A program made the translations under genes and the position numbers. The notes under the pieces were generated by a model that was not told where the DNA came from, made no database searches, and saw only the letters and a program-made list of their open reading frames with translations. A stretch of DNA of 37,892 nucleotides, from NCBI RefSeq assembly GCF_900113935.1, contig NZ_FORF01000024.1:1-37892 (forward strand), given 5' to 3'. Each line of letters opens with the position of its first letter. The stretch's first letter is position 1. This stretch comes from Aquamicrobium aerolatum DSM 21857. Lineage in GTDB: Bacteria; Pseudomonadota; Alphaproteobacteria; Rhizobiales; Rhizobiaceae. This document shows positions 17,501 to 25,944 of this stretch, piece after piece.

Positions 17501-18571
17501 TCTAACGCGGTGGCGCGAATCGAAGATGAGTGCTCTCCAGGGGCGTTCCGAGCGACCATTCAGCGCGTCATGGATCTTGCTGGTCAGGCCGCCGAAGTGC
17601 TCCCGGTGTCTGAAGGCGAAAGAGGGCGGACAATTTCCCAAGGCACCGCATCGCATTCACAGAACGCAGAAATTGCGGGACCATCCGTGGCCTTACCTTT
17701 TGGATACCGTCCGCTACGGCGCGAAAATGGGCACGGCGTGGCAGCTGTCTTCCATATTTTTTATGTCGAAGTTGCGGAAGAAATCCTGCGCTATGCCAAC
17801 AATCTTCTACCGGGAACCGATATTTTTATATCGACAAACACCCAGGAGAAAGCAGATCACATCGCCACAGTCTTTGCAGGCTATCATGGCGGTGCCGTTG
17901 CTGTTCGCGTAGTGCCGAACAGGGGCAGAGATATTGCTCCGAAGTTGATCGGCTTTCGCGAGGTCTATGACAATTATGATCTTGTGCTGCATCTCCATTC
18001 CAAAAAATCGGTGCACAACAGCGATCTAGCTCCGTGGCGCGGATATTTGTATGAGACGCTACTCGGCTCTGTAGAGCAGGTGCAGGATATTCTGGAAATA
18101 TTCGACCGTTCGTCAGGCATCGGAATGATCTTCCCGCAACATTTCGAGTATATTCGCCAATGGGTGTCGTGGGACAATAATTTCGAACAATGTCAGGCTC
18201 TCTCGGCGCGGCTTGGGTATCAGTTGCGTGAAGGTCATCCGCTAGATTTTCCTTCGGGATCAATGTTCTGGGCCCGGACGGCCGCCTTGCGCCCTCTGCT
18301 GGATTTGGAAATGTCGTTCGATGAGTTCCCTGTCGAAGGCGGTCAGGAGGATAGCACTCTGGCGCATGCCGTGGAGCGTCTGTATGCCATTGTCTGTGAG
18401 GTGTCGGGGCATGATTGGATCAAGATCGCCAGGCGAGATCTCTTGAAAAGCCCCGTCGGCGTTACCAAGATCGATCGACCCGAGGATCTCGACGATTTTC
18501 TTGCACATAAATTGGTGAGGTTGACGTCCACCCCACGTATGGCTCCACACGCATCTGTAAGCGAAAGCTAG
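14510..18571 (+). CDS. Multi-domain polysaccharide enzyme: methyltransferase, coiled coil, GT2, second GT, RgpF-like domain
   Basis: 1353 residues; ATG with GGAG eight bases upstream. Domains in order: (1) class I SAM-dependent methyltransferase, about 40-215, motif I LVELGTHTGNS and LLHIDGMHSYEAVKHDF (Methyltransf_24-like); (2) coiled coil, about 232-305, ending HELYGSTSWRVTRPLR, a linker common in rhamnan/O-antigen GTs; (3) GT2, about 388-625, with VTIILVLYNQ, DNGSTD, the DxD-like LLLNNDAQL and EETDYCVRVW; (4) a GT1/GT4-type domain, about 654-1020, with PNADSIRWFAAEVLPKL and RFAAGIPHKAHHVASLGVPM; (5) an RgpF-like domain (rhamnan synthesis F), about 1077-1300, with NRGRDIAPKL and DLVLHLHSKKS. 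It probably adds several sugars and methylates or caps the glycan at the inner membrane. Sugar specificity is inferred only. Confidence 0.85.
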   Translation: MAKFKSSALIEKLDLGEELDWEPARLVAPGPWAGHIPFAHWLIKAAAPKILVELGTHTGNSFSAFCNSIKKHALDTRAYAVDTWQGDEHAGYYGNEIYDELRQYVGDEFGSSATLVRSTFDDALSDFAPGTIDLLHIDGMHSYEAVKHDFDTWVDKLSERGIVLFHDTNVHERGFGVWKLWDEISADFPSFEFKHSNGLGVLGVGNSLPGTIKALFDANGQKDERTRVRTAFAVRGRRFELITELEAVQGALGEAHEAIEDARGHIGELNAAKNELEAAVTSLQEALGSAKRNNSELSKTIHELYGSTSWRVTRPLRLASKAYSRYLRRYIQAIARRTRGGTTTATREESALHNVGLRDAVRSMMSSRLDAFLNAGARLRLPSSAAPDVTIILVLYNQAEMTYACLSAIKECLADSSVKIETILFDNGSTDQTHALLERLDGATIIRNPENLHFLRGVNAASRTANGRHILLLNNDAQLTPGSLENAVRMLDEDPSIGAVGARIILPDGRLQEAGSIIWADGTCLGYGRGRNPNDDEVMFQRDVDYCSGAFLLTPRSLFERLGRLDEVYAPAYYEETDYCVRVWKENLRVVYNPKVTIHHFEFASSGKVSDALQLQQRNLETFRSRHADWLAQQHQTNPQNVLRARFHRARAPRILFLEDRVPKPWLGAGLPRAQDIVAELSRAGAQVTIFPMLREPENWHDIWKTQPIDVEVILPLVRDEGLAAFLRERSNYYDAIFVSRPHNMAELQAVLSKEPLLKGRARLIYDAEALFANREILKKQLEGTPLSGQAQEKLIQDELALTKGSDLILSVTESERKIMQRSGLSNVAVLGHQVHQDLTSAPFEKRKDIVFLGAIHGDDSPNADSIRWFAAEVLPKLRELLKMPDLRLQVVGVVNSAPSLAELDGKMIDLLGRIDNLKLFFEDARLVVVPTRFAAGIPHKAHHVASLGVPMVVTDLIAEQLGWESGRAILASSDPIQFAHHCRALYTDRDLWETLRSNAVARIEDECSPGAFRATIQRVMDLAGQAAEVLPVSEGERGRTISQGTASHSQNAEIAGPSVALPFGYRPLRRENGHGVAAVFHIFYVEVAEEILRYANNLLPGTDIFISTNTQEKADHIATVFAGYHGGAVAVRVVPNRGRDIAPKLIGFREVYDNYDLVLHLHSKKSVHNSDLAPWRGYLYETLLGSVEQVQDILEIFDRSSGIGMIFPQHFEYIRQWVSWDNNFEQCQALSARLGYQLREGHPLDFPSGSMFWARTAALRPLLDLEMSFDEFPVEGGQEDSTLAHAVERLYAIVCEVSGHDWIKIARRDLLKSPVGVTKIDRPEDLDDFLAHKLVRLTSTPRMAPHASVSES

Positions 18572-18627
18572 TTTTGAGAAAAAGGTGGATTGGCGAAAGC
18601 GACGAGTCGGAAGTTGTAGAGCGGTAA

Positions 18628-20061
18628 GTGAGCAGGGTTCAGCACGTGCAGAACAATAGCCTGAAATTCGGTACGAGTGGACTTCGCGGGCTTTCCCTTG
18701 AACTCAAGGGGGGCGAAGCGCGCCGCTACGCCCTGGCATTCTTGCGCTACCTTGGCGAGCAAGGCAGCAGCGTTTCGGAACTCTATCTGGCGCGGGATTT
18801 TCGGGACAGCAGTTCGGAAATCCTTCGAGACTGTGCGGCCGCAGCTGCAATTGTCGGGATTCGCGCTGTTGATTGCGGTGCCGTTCCGACACCCGCACTG
18901 GCGCTCCATGCGATGGCGGCCGGTGCTCCCAGCATCATGGTCACGGGAAGTCATATCCCTGAAGACCGCAATGGATTGAAATTCTATCTGTCCTCGGGTG
19001 AGATTTCCAAAGCTGATGAGGACGGCATTCTCCGCCAGCTTCGGCCCGTGGAAGCCGGCGACTATGCTGCGCCGGTGCGTGTGGAGGAGGCAGAAGCGCG
19101 TGAGCGCTATGTTGCAAGATATGCAAGGTTGCTCGCACCGGAGCTGCTCAAGGGGCTTCGTGTTGGCATCTTTGAGCACTCGACGGTGGCGCGGGATATT
19201 CTGGGGGACATCTTCCGTCATTGCGGAGCCGAAATAGTTCCCCATGGTCGCGCCGAGCGTTTCGTCGCGGTGGATACGGAGGCGTTCTCCGACGTCGTTT
19301 TCCAGCCATTGGCCGGATGGTTGGAAGCTTACCGGCTTGACGCCATCGTGTCGGCGGACGGTGACGGTGATCGTCCTTTGTTGATGGACAGCCAGGGTCG
19401 CTTCGTCAGGGGCGACGTTCTGGGCCTGCTGACCGCAGCGTTTTTAGGTGCGGATACCGTCGTGACCCCGGTCACGTCCAATACTGCAATCGAAGCGACA
19501 GAATATTTTGGCCAGACGATGCGTACGCGTGTCGGCTCGCCCTTTGTGATCGAGGGAATGCAGGCTGCGGTTGCGACCGGCAGTCGCCGGACGGTGGGAT
19601 TCGAGGCCAATGGCGGCACGCTTCTCGGCAATTCGATTGTGATGAACGGCATGACGATCGAGGCGCTGATGACGCGCGATGCCGTTCTGCCTTTGCTTGC
19701 AAGTTTCGGCGCGGCGGCATCCCGTGGAATGTCCTTGTCGGAGCTGGTGGCTTCGCTGCCGTTGCGCACTGCGTTGAGCGGGCGTCTTGCAGACGTGCCT
19801 GCACAGGCGAGCACCAGGCTTTTGACCAGCTTGCGTGATGATAGCTATGCCGCGACATTTTTCGCAGAGCAGGGCAACATCATCCGAAGGGCTGATATTG
19901 ATGGGCTCCAGTTCTGGCTCGATAACGATATTCTCTATCATTTTCGTCCGTCCGGAAACGCACCTGAACTCCGTTGTTATGTTGAAGCGCGTACAGGCCG
20001 TGAAGCAGAGGCAGCGCTGGCGTGGGGGCTGGCTGCCGCAGCAAAGGAAGTCGCGGTCTGA
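18628..20061 (+). CDS. manB: Phosphomannomutase (ManB / NoeK-like)
   Basis: About 477 residues of the alpha-D-phosphohexomutase family, interconverting mannose-6-phosphate and mannose-1-phosphate. It starts with LKFGTSGLRGLSLEL. The phosphoserine loop is MVTGSHIPEDRNGLKFY near residue 109 and the Mg site is VSADGDGDRPLL near 239. The sugar loop is FEANGGTLLGNS and the phosphate-binding end is FRPSGNAPELR. The start is uncertain: GTG at 18628 or GTG at 18646 (AGGG upstream of the latter). It precedes manC, so the pair makes GDP-mannose. The sequence differs from PgM/GlmM-type loops enough to favour a mannomutase. Confidence 0.83.
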   Translation: MSRVQHVQNNSLKFGTSGLRGLSLELKGGEARRYALAFLRYLGEQGSSVSELYLARDFRDSSSEILRDCAAAAAIVGIRAVDCGAVPTPALALHAMAAGAPSIMVTGSHIPEDRNGLKFYLSSGEISKADEDGILRQLRPVEAGDYAAPVRVEEAEARERYVARYARLLAPELLKGLRVGIFEHSTVARDILGDIFRHCGAEIVPHGRAERFVAVDTEAFSDVVFQPLAGWLEAYRLDAIVSADGDGDRPLLMDSQGRFVRGDVLGLLTAAFLGADTVVTPVTSNTAIEATEYFGQTMRTRVGSPFVIEGMQAAVATGSRRTVGFEANGGTLLGNSIVMNGMTIEALMTRDAVLPLLASFGAAASRGMSLSELVASLPLRTALSGRLADVPAQASTRLLTSLRDDSYAATFFAEQGNIIRRADIDGLQFWLDNDILYHFRPSGNAPELRCYVEARTGREAEAALAWGLAAAAKEVAV

Positions 20062-20163
20062 ATCGGGCTGGGCGGCCTTGTTAAGATGGCGGGGGCACGT
20101 TAGGCCTTCTGGAAAACGTTCGATGTTTTTCCGCGCAAATGCAGATGCACTTTTGAGGATCCC

Positions 20164-21588
20164 ATGACCAAGCTCGTTGTTCCGGTAGTGCTGGCAGGTG
20201 GACACGGTACCCGTCTTTGGCCGATGTCGCGGTCGGCGCGCCCCAAGCAGTTTCTTGAGCTGGTCGGTGAAGGTTCGCTGTTTCAGCAGACCTTGCTGCG
20301 TGCAAGCGATAATGAGCGCTACAGCGCGCCCATAATCCTGACCAATGCAGATTATCGGTTTATCGTTGCAGAGCAGGCGCAGGAACTCGGCATTGCTCCG
20401 CAGGCGATCATGCTTGAGCCTTCGGCGCGCAACACCGCACTCGCCATTGCTGTCGCCGCGGTGGCGGCGGTCGACAATGATGAAGATGCTATCCTGCATG
20501 TGCTGGCTTCAGATCACGCCATTGATGCAGGCGCGGACTATTACAAGGCAGTAGATGTCGCTGCGCAGGCTGCTGCAAATGGGCGTCTGGTGGCTTTCGG
20601 CATCGAGCCGACACGTCCGGAAACGGGCTATGGCTATATCGCTGTAGGGGAAGATCTGGGACATGGCGTCAATGTCATTGACCGGTTCGTGGAAAAGCCT
20701 GACCTTGCCAGAGCGCAGGAATTGCTCACCAATGGTGGCCATGTCTGGAATTCTGGCATGTTCATGATGGCCGCGAGGACGTATCTTTCAGAGTGCGAAC
20801 GTCTTGCGCCAGAGACCTACGCGGCCGCACGGTCGGCCATGGCGCAGGCGCGCAGGGATCTCGACTTTGTGCGTCTGGACGGCGCTGCATTTGAAACCGC
20901 GCCGAATATTTCTGTCGACTATGCGATATTTGAAAAGACCAACCGGGCTGCAGTCCTGCCTGTCAGTTTCGCCTGGTCGGACCTTGGCTCCTGGGATGCA
21001 GTCTGGAAAGCGCACAAGCCGGATCAGGACGGCAACGTTGCGGTCGGACCCGCACTGATGTCGAACAGCCGTGACTCCATGGTGGTCAGTGACGGCGCGC
21101 ATGTCGTTGTCGATGGCTTGCAGGACATTGCTGTCATCGCCAGTACGGATGCGATCTATGTTGGGCGTCTCAGCAGCGCGCAAGGCGTCGGACAGATCGT
21201 CAAGGCGCTCAAGTCGGATGATACGACGCGCGGCTTGACGGAAATTCACAAGACTGCCTATCGGCCCTGGGGTGGCTATTCCTCGGTGTTGTCGGGAGAG
21301 CGTTTTCAGGTGAAGCGGCTGTTCGTCAAGCCGGGCAAGAAGCTGTCTCTTCAAAAACATCATCACCGATCGGAGCATTGGGTCGTCGTGAAGGGGACCG
21401 GTGAGGTCACTATCGACGACAAGGTCATCTTGTTGTCCGAAAATGAATCGGTCTATTTGCCCCTTGGCTGCACCCACAGGCTCGCCAACCCCGGAAAAAT
21501 CCTGCTGGAGTTGATTGAAGTCCAGACCGGGTCTTATCTGGGGGAAGATGATATCATCCGAATAGAAGATGAGTTTGGGCGCAGTTGA
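20164..21588 (+). CDS. manC: Mannose-1-phosphate guanylyltransferase / mannose-6-phosphate isomerase (bifunctional)
   Basis: 474 residues. The N-terminal nucleotidyltransferase domain (about 1-290) opens with VPVVLAGGHGTRLWPMSRSA and carries RPKQFLEL and FVEKPDLARAQE. The C-terminal cupin (about 355-470) contains YRPWGGYSSVLSGERFQVKR and the metal-binding LQKHHHRSEHWVVVKGTGEV. This is the type II PMI/GMP architecture (ManC/XanB/AlgA). It makes GDP-mannose from mannose-1-phosphate and GTP and can isomerise fructose-6-phosphate. It is placed after manB and before rmlC. Confidence 0.92.
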   Translation: MTKLVVPVVLAGGHGTRLWPMSRSARPKQFLELVGEGSLFQQTLLRASDNERYSAPIILTNADYRFIVAEQAQELGIAPQAIMLEPSARNTALAIAVAAVAAVDNDEDAILHVLASDHAIDAGADYYKAVDVAAQAAANGRLVAFGIEPTRPETGYGYIAVGEDLGHGVNVIDRFVEKPDLARAQELLTNGGHVWNSGMFMMAARTYLSECERLAPETYAAARSAMAQARRDLDFVRLDGAAFETAPNISVDYAIFEKTNRAAVLPVSFAWSDLGSWDAVWKAHKPDQDGNVAVGPALMSNSRDSMVVSDGAHVVVDGLQDIAVIASTDAIYVGRLSSAQGVGQIVKALKSDDTTRGLTEIHKTAYRPWGGYSSVLSGERFQVKRLFVKPGKKLSLQKHHHRSEHWVVVKGTGEVTIDDKVILLSENESVYLPLGCTHRLANPGKILLELIEVQTGSYLGEDDIIRIEDEFGRS

Positions 21589-21632
21589 TAGTTCGCTCAA
21601 TTCTAGCTGAAATCTGAAAGAGACAGTCTCCC

Positions 21633-22205
21633 ATGAGCGGAAAAGTTTATCTGCTGCATCCCAAACGCTATGGCGACAGTCGTGGCTGGTTTACAGAGGT
21701 CTACAGCGAGAAAAAATTTGCAGAGCTGGGGATCACCTACCGCTTTGTGCAGGATAACCACTCGCTTTCCGTTCCTGTGGGCACACTGCGCGGCTTGCAT
21801 TTTCAGACGCCGCCTTTCGCTCAGGCAAAGCTCGTCCGTTGTGTGCGCGGCAGCATTTATGATGTCGCCGTAGATCTTCGTAAGGGATCGCCTACATACG
21901 GGTCTTGGGTGGGAGCTGAACTGTCTGCAGAAAACGGTGACCAATTGCTGATCCCGGTGGGGTTCGCTCATGGATTTGTGACGTTGGAGGCTGATACCGA
22001 GGTCACCTATAAAGTCTCAGACGTTTACGCTCCGGAAAATGACGCGGGTATCGCATGGGACGATCCACAGATCGGTGTGGACTGGCATCTGCCGGCCGGA
22101 GTTGCGCCCACGCTGAGTGAAAAGGACACCAGACATCCGGCCTTGGCGCAGTTCGACAGTCCGTTTGTGTTCGATGGCACGCCGATGACGCTTGTGGAAG
22201 TCTGA
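21633..22205 (+). CDS. rmlC: dTDP-4-dehydrorhamnose 3,5-epimerase
   Basis: 190 residues, the normal length for RmlC. The cupin fold shows GDSRGWFTEVYSEKKF near the start, QDNHSLSVPVGTLRGLHFQT with the active-site His, RCVRGSIYDVAVDLRKGSPT, and LIPVGFAHGFVTLE. It epimerises C3 and C5 of dTDP-4-keto-6-deoxyglucose. The ATG follows GAAAGAGACAGTCTCCC, where a GAGAC/GTCTC dyad covers the ribosome-binding region. rmlD begins one base after its stop. Confidence 0.93.
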   Translation: MSGKVYLLHPKRYGDSRGWFTEVYSEKKFAELGITYRFVQDNHSLSVPVGTLRGLHFQTPPFAQAKLVRCVRGSIYDVAVDLRKGSPTYGSWVGAELSAENGDQLLIPVGFAHGFVTLEADTEVTYKVSDVYAPENDAGIAWDDPQIGVDWHLPAGVAPTLSEKDTRHPALAQFDSPFVFDGTPMTLVEV

Positions 22206-22206
22206 G

Positions 22207-23115
22207 ATGGCAGGAAGGCTCCGAATTCTTGTCACCGGCGGCACCGGTCAGGTCGGCACCGAGCTTGCGCGTCAGGCTTGGCCTGACCATGTCGAGTTGA
22301 TCCTGCCAAACCGTCAAGAACTCGATCTCGCATCGAGCGAGGCTGTGCGCGCTTATGTCATGGCAGGGCGCTTTGACGCTGTGATCAACCCTGGTGCGTA
22401 TACTGCGGTCGACAAGGCGGAAGCAGACTGCACGACGGCATTCGCGGTCAACGCCATGGCCGCAGCGGCTTTGGCGGATGCAACGCGTGAGTTGAATATC
22501 CCGCTTGTGCATGTGTCCACCGACTATGTCTTCAATGGCTCCAAATCCGAGGGCTACCAGGAAGACGATCCGATCAATCCGATCAACGTCTACGGAGCTT
22601 CCAAGGCTGCCGGCGAACATGCGGTTCGGCTGGGTAACCCCCGTCATGTCATTTTGCGCACGGCATGGGTGTTTTCACCGCATGGGAGTAATTTCGTCAC
22701 GACGATGTTGAGACTGGCCGACAGGCCAGAACTCCGGGTCGTTAGCGATCAGAAGGGCTGTCCGACCGCAGCGTCAGATATTGCCGAAGCGCTCCGCATT
22801 ATTGCCATGCGTCTGATCGAGGATCGCGATGCGCCTGTCGGCACCTTCCATTTTGTCAACGCAGGTGACACGACCTGGTTCGGTCTTGCCAGTGAGATCT
22901 TTCGCCAGGAAAGAGAAGCTGGCTCTTCCGTTCCGGAAGTGATTGCGATCTCGACGACGGACTATCCAACTCCGGCCCGACGCCCGGCAAATTCCGTGCT
23001 ATCAGTTGCCCGCCTGGTTGACCAATACGGTATTTCGCCTCGTCCGTGGCAACTTGCGTTGAAGGATACGCTGGCAGCGTTGCGCAACGAAAGATCGAAA
23101 GGTGCCCCATCATGA
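22207..23115 (+). CDS. rmlD: dTDP-4-dehydrorhamnose reductase
   Basis: 302 residues from the ATG at 22207 ([17 protein letters not shown]), preferred over the GTG at 22192 because GGAAG lies at good spacing. It is an SDR-fold enzyme with the glycine-rich NAD(P)-binding loop at the N-terminus, [13 protein letters not shown], and the YxxxK catalytic pair in [14 protein letters not shown]. It carries out the last step to dTDP-L-rhamnose. It overlaps rmlA by ATGA. Confidence 0.93.
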   Translation: MAGRLRILVTGGTGQVGTELARQAWPDHVELILPNRQELDLASSEAVRAYVMAGRFDAVINPGAYTAVDKAEADCTTAFAVNAMAAAALADATRELNIPLVHVSTDYVFNGSKSEGYQEDDPINPINVYGASKAAGEHAVRLGNPRHVILRTAWVFSPHGSNFVTTMLRLADRPELRVVSDQKGCPTAASDIAEALRIIAMRLIEDRDAPVGTFHFVNAGDTTWFGLASEIFRQEREAGSSVPEVIAISTTDYPTPARRPANSVLSVARLVDQYGISPRPWQLALKDTLAALRNERSKGAPS

Positions 23116-23996
23116 AAGGCATTATTCTGGCGGGAGGGTCGGGCACGCGATTGCATCCGGCAACGCTGGCCGTCAACAAGCAGCTGATCCCGATCTACGA
23201 CAAGCCGATGATCTACTATCCGCTGTCGGTGCTCATGCTGGCCAAGATCCGCGAGATCCTGATCATTTCTTCGCCCGAATATCTCGACAGCTACCGCCGG
23301 CTGTTCGGAGACGGCAGCAAGTGGGGCCTCGATATTTCCTATGTCGTGCAGCCCAGTCCGGACGGTCTCGCGCAGGCTTTCACGCTCGGCGCCGAATTTA
23401 TTGGCAAGGATCCCGTTGCCCTCGTCCTTGGCGACAACATCTTCTTTGGCGCAGGCATCAGGGGGCTTCTGGATGCAGCCCGCAATCGTGAGGCCGGGGC
23501 GTCGGTATTTGCCTACGAAGTTGACGATCCGGAACGCTACGGGGTCGTTGAACTTGATTCCGAGGGGCGGGCTGTCAGCCTCGAAGAGAAGCCTGAGCGG
23601 CCGAAATCCCGCTATGCCGTCACAGGGCTATATTTCTACGACAACAAGGTGGTCGAGTATGCGCGTAGTCTGAAGCCATCGGCACGGGGCGAATACGAGA
23701 TCACCGATCTGAACCGCATCTACATGGAGGCAGGTGCGCTTTACGTGGAGCGGATGTCGCGCGGCTATGCCTGGCTGGACACCGGAACACATGACAGCTT
23801 GCTTGAGGCCAGTGAGTTCGTTCGAACGATTCAACATCGCCAGGGAACGCACATCGCCTGCATTGAAGAAATAGCCTATCTCAATGGGTGGATTTCAAAA
23901 GATAAGATTGTTGAGTACGGGCATTATTATTCCAAGACAGCCTATGGAAAATATCTGCTGAAACTTGCCGAGATGCCAGTGCCGGGCGGCCATTGA
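23112..23996 (+). CDS. rmlA: Glucose-1-phosphate thymidylyltransferase
   Basis: 294 residues from the ATG at 23112 ([20 protein letters not shown]), which overlaps the rmlD stop; the frame upstream to 23046 is not used. Signature residues include [31 protein letters not shown] and [20 protein letters not shown]. It makes dTDP-glucose from glucose-1-phosphate and dTTP, the first committed step of dTDP-rhamnose synthesis, and is usually feedback inhibited by the end product. Length and sequence match RmlA closely. Confidence 0.94.
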   Translation: MKGIILAGGSGTRLHPATLAVNKQLIPIYDKPMIYYPLSVLMLAKIREILIISSPEYLDSYRRLFGDGSKWGLDISYVVQPSPDGLAQAFTLGAEFIGKDPVALVLGDNIFFGAGIRGLLDAARNREAGASVFAYEVDDPERYGVVELDSEGRAVSLEEKPERPKSRYAVTGLYFYDNKVVEYARSLKPSARGEYEITDLNRIYMEAGALYVERMSRGYAWLDTGTHDSLLEASEFVRTIQHRQGTHIACIEEIAYLNGWISKDKIVEYGHYYSKTAYGKYLLKLAEMPVPGGH

Positions 23997-24039
23997 TCTG
24001 GCTACTGGCGTCAGTACTCTCTGAATGAATGGAGTTGGT

Positions 24040-25101
24040 ATGCGAATTCTTGTGACAGGCGGGGCTGGCTTTATCGGGTCCGCGCTGGTTCGTCATCTTG
24101 TGGGCGATGTCGGCGCTGAAGTCCTGACGGTTGATAAGTTGACCTACGCAGGAAACCTCGCTTCGCTCAAGTCGATCGAAAACGCCCCCAACCACCGTTT
24201 CCTGCGGGCTGATATCTGCGATGTTGCCGCAATGCATGCTGCATTCGACGAATTCAGGCCTGACCGGGTCATGCACCTGGCCGCTGAAAGTCATGTCGAT
24301 CGCTCCATCACCGGTGCTGGCGAATTTGTGCAGACCAATGTGATAGGCACTTTCAACATGCTGGAGGCTGCGCGTCGATATTGGGACCAGCAGACCGGCT
24401 CAGCCAAAGAGGACTTCCGCTTCCTGCATGTGTCGACTGACGAGGTCTACGGATCGCTCGGTGAAGACGGGTTGTTTACTGAGACAACGGCCTATGATCC
24501 GTCGTCGCCCTATTCCGCCTCCAAAGCGGCGAGTGACCACCTTGCGACGGCCTGGCACCGGACTTATGGCCTGCCGGTGGTTCTTTCCAACTGCTCAAAC
24601 AATTATGGGCCTTACCACTTCCCCGAGAAGCTGATCCCGCTGATCATTCTGAATGCACTCGAAGGCAAGCAGTTGCCGATTTATGGCAATGGCGTCAATG
24701 TTCGTGACTGGCTGTATGTCGATGACCATGCAAAGGCTCTGCATCTCATTGCCAGTCGGGGCCGTCTTGGCGAAAAATACAATGTCGGCGGACGCAATGA
24801 GCGCCGCAATATCGATGTGGTGAAGCGCATTTGCGAGATCATGGACAGGTTGCGTCCAAATTCAGCGCCGCATGCGCAACTGATCCACCATGTCACCGAT
24901 CGTCCGGGTCACGATGCGCGATACGCCATCGATGCGACGAAGCTTGAGCGAGAGCTTGGCTGGCGCGCGCAGGAGAATTTCGACACGGGTATCGAAAAAA
25001 CGGTTCGCTGGTATCTGGAAAATCAGTGGTGGTGGGAGCCGTTGCGTGGCGGCGTCTATGCCGGGGAGCGTCTCGGTGTTCTGGAGCAGCCAAAAGGATA
25101 A
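24040..25101 (+). CDS. rmlB: dTDP-glucose 4,6-dehydratase
   Basis: 353 residues from the ATG at 24040, six bases after GGAG; an ATG at 24025 would add five residues. It is an extended SDR with [15 protein letters not shown] for NAD binding, [10 protein letters not shown], the catalytic [10 protein letters not shown] and the [10 protein letters not shown] Tyr/Lys pair, then [15 protein letters not shown]. It oxidises, dehydrates and reduces dTDP-glucose to the 4-keto-6-deoxy sugar. It is the last plus-strand gene of the locus, converging on a GT gene 21 bases away with no obvious terminator between. Confidence 0.94.
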   Translation: MRILVTGGAGFIGSALVRHLVGDVGAEVLTVDKLTYAGNLASLKSIENAPNHRFLRADICDVAAMHAAFDEFRPDRVMHLAAESHVDRSITGAGEFVQTNVIGTFNMLEAARRYWDQQTGSAKEDFRFLHVSTDEVYGSLGEDGLFTETTAYDPSSPYSASKAASDHLATAWHRTYGLPVVLSNCSNNYGPYHFPEKLIPLIILNALEGKQLPIYGNGVNVRDWLYVDDHAKALHLIASRGRLGEKYNVGGRNERRNIDVVKRICEIMDRLRPNSAPHAQLIHHVTDRPGHDARYAIDATKLERELGWRAQENFDTGIEKTVRWYLENQWWWEPLRGGVYAGERLGVLEQPKG

Positions 25102-25122
25102 GGCAATGCAGCGGCCTGCCGC

Positions 25123-25944
25123 TCAGAAGAGCTTCAGCCCGTGCTGGCGGTAAAACAGGGCTGCCGACTTGCCAAATTGCCGGATGTGCCACCAGCCCTT
25201 GCGGGCTGCGTGGCCGCCTGCATGGGTGATCTCTACGGAAGGAACATAGGCGGTGCGTGCCGCCGCTCCTGAACGAAGCGAGAGATCGAAATCCTCGAAA
25301 TACAGAAAATAGCGCGGATCGAAGCCTCCAAGCTTCTGGAGCAGCGCACCCCTGAACATCATGAAACAACCGCTGACGATGGGCGGTGACCAATAGGCTT
25401 CTTCATTTGTCTCGGCGCGCATCTCATAGCGAGCAAGGCGGCGTTCAAACAGCGCCCTCATGAAGGGCGGAGCAAAGCCCCGCAAGAGGAGGTCGAACAG
25501 AGCTGGATAGCGTTTGCAAAGGAACTGGCGTGTGCCGTCAGGCCAGTGTGCCTTGGGTGTGAGTAGCCCTGTATCCGGGTTCTTGCGCATGAAACTGATC
25601 GCTGTTTTGAGCGCATCAGGTTGCATCTGGATGTCTGGATTGAGAATGAGGTGAAACTCTCCAATCCGCTCAAACGCCAGATTGTGAGCGCGCCCAAAGC
25701 CGATATTTCCATGCCCTTCGAGGACGCGCACCGGCCAATGGGACAGTTCCTCGCGGGCAATTTTGCCGGCATCACTTTGAGGACTGTTGTCCACCAGTGT
25801 GATCAGAACGTTCGGCTCATCGAGTTGGGCTAAGGCTTCTTGCAGGCTTGCCAGTGTTGCCCGCAATTCGCTGGCGTCGCTGAGAAAGGTGACGATCGAG
25901 ATCGTCAGCAGTTCAGGCGCAGTGCTGCTGTGGGGAGCCGTCAC
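25123..25944 (-). CDS. GT2 glycosyltransferase, WbbL-like rhamnosyltransferase
   Basis: 273 residues of GT-A fold. It has ISIVTFLSDASELRATLASL at the N-terminus, TLVDNSPQSDAG, GHGNIGFGRAHNLAFERI and the DxD-like LILNPDIQMQPDAL. These are characteristic of WbbL-type dTDP-Rha rhamnosyltransferases. The C-terminal EDFDLSLR holds the likely catalytic base, and no membrane helix is visible. It overlaps the upstream GT by ATGA. The rml genes next door would supply its donor. Acceptor unknown; the rhamnosyl assignment rests on family resemblance and context. Confidence 0.8.
   Translation of the reverse strand: MTAPHSSTAPELLTISIVTFLSDASELRATLASLQEALAQLDEPNVLITLVDNSPQSDAGKIAREELSHWPVRVLEGHGNIGFGRAHNLAFERIGEFHLILNPDIQMQPDALKTAISFMRKNPDTGLLTPKAHWPDGTRQFLCKRYPALFDLLLRGFAPPFMRALFERRLARYEMRAETNEEAYWSPPIVSGCFMMFRGALLQKLGGFDPRYFLYFEDFDLSLRSGAAARTAYVPSVEITHAGGHAARKGWWHIRQFGKSAALFYRQHGLKLF

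Noticed and set aside
20111-20132. GGAAAA...TTTTTCC hairpin between manB and manC
   Set aside because: Only six good pairs with mismatches, and manB and manC look co-transcribed. Too weak to call a terminator.
18568-20499. Minus-strand frames of 225 and 351 codons opposite manB and manC
   Set aside because: Compositional shadows; the plus strand encodes complete enzymes with catalytic motifs.
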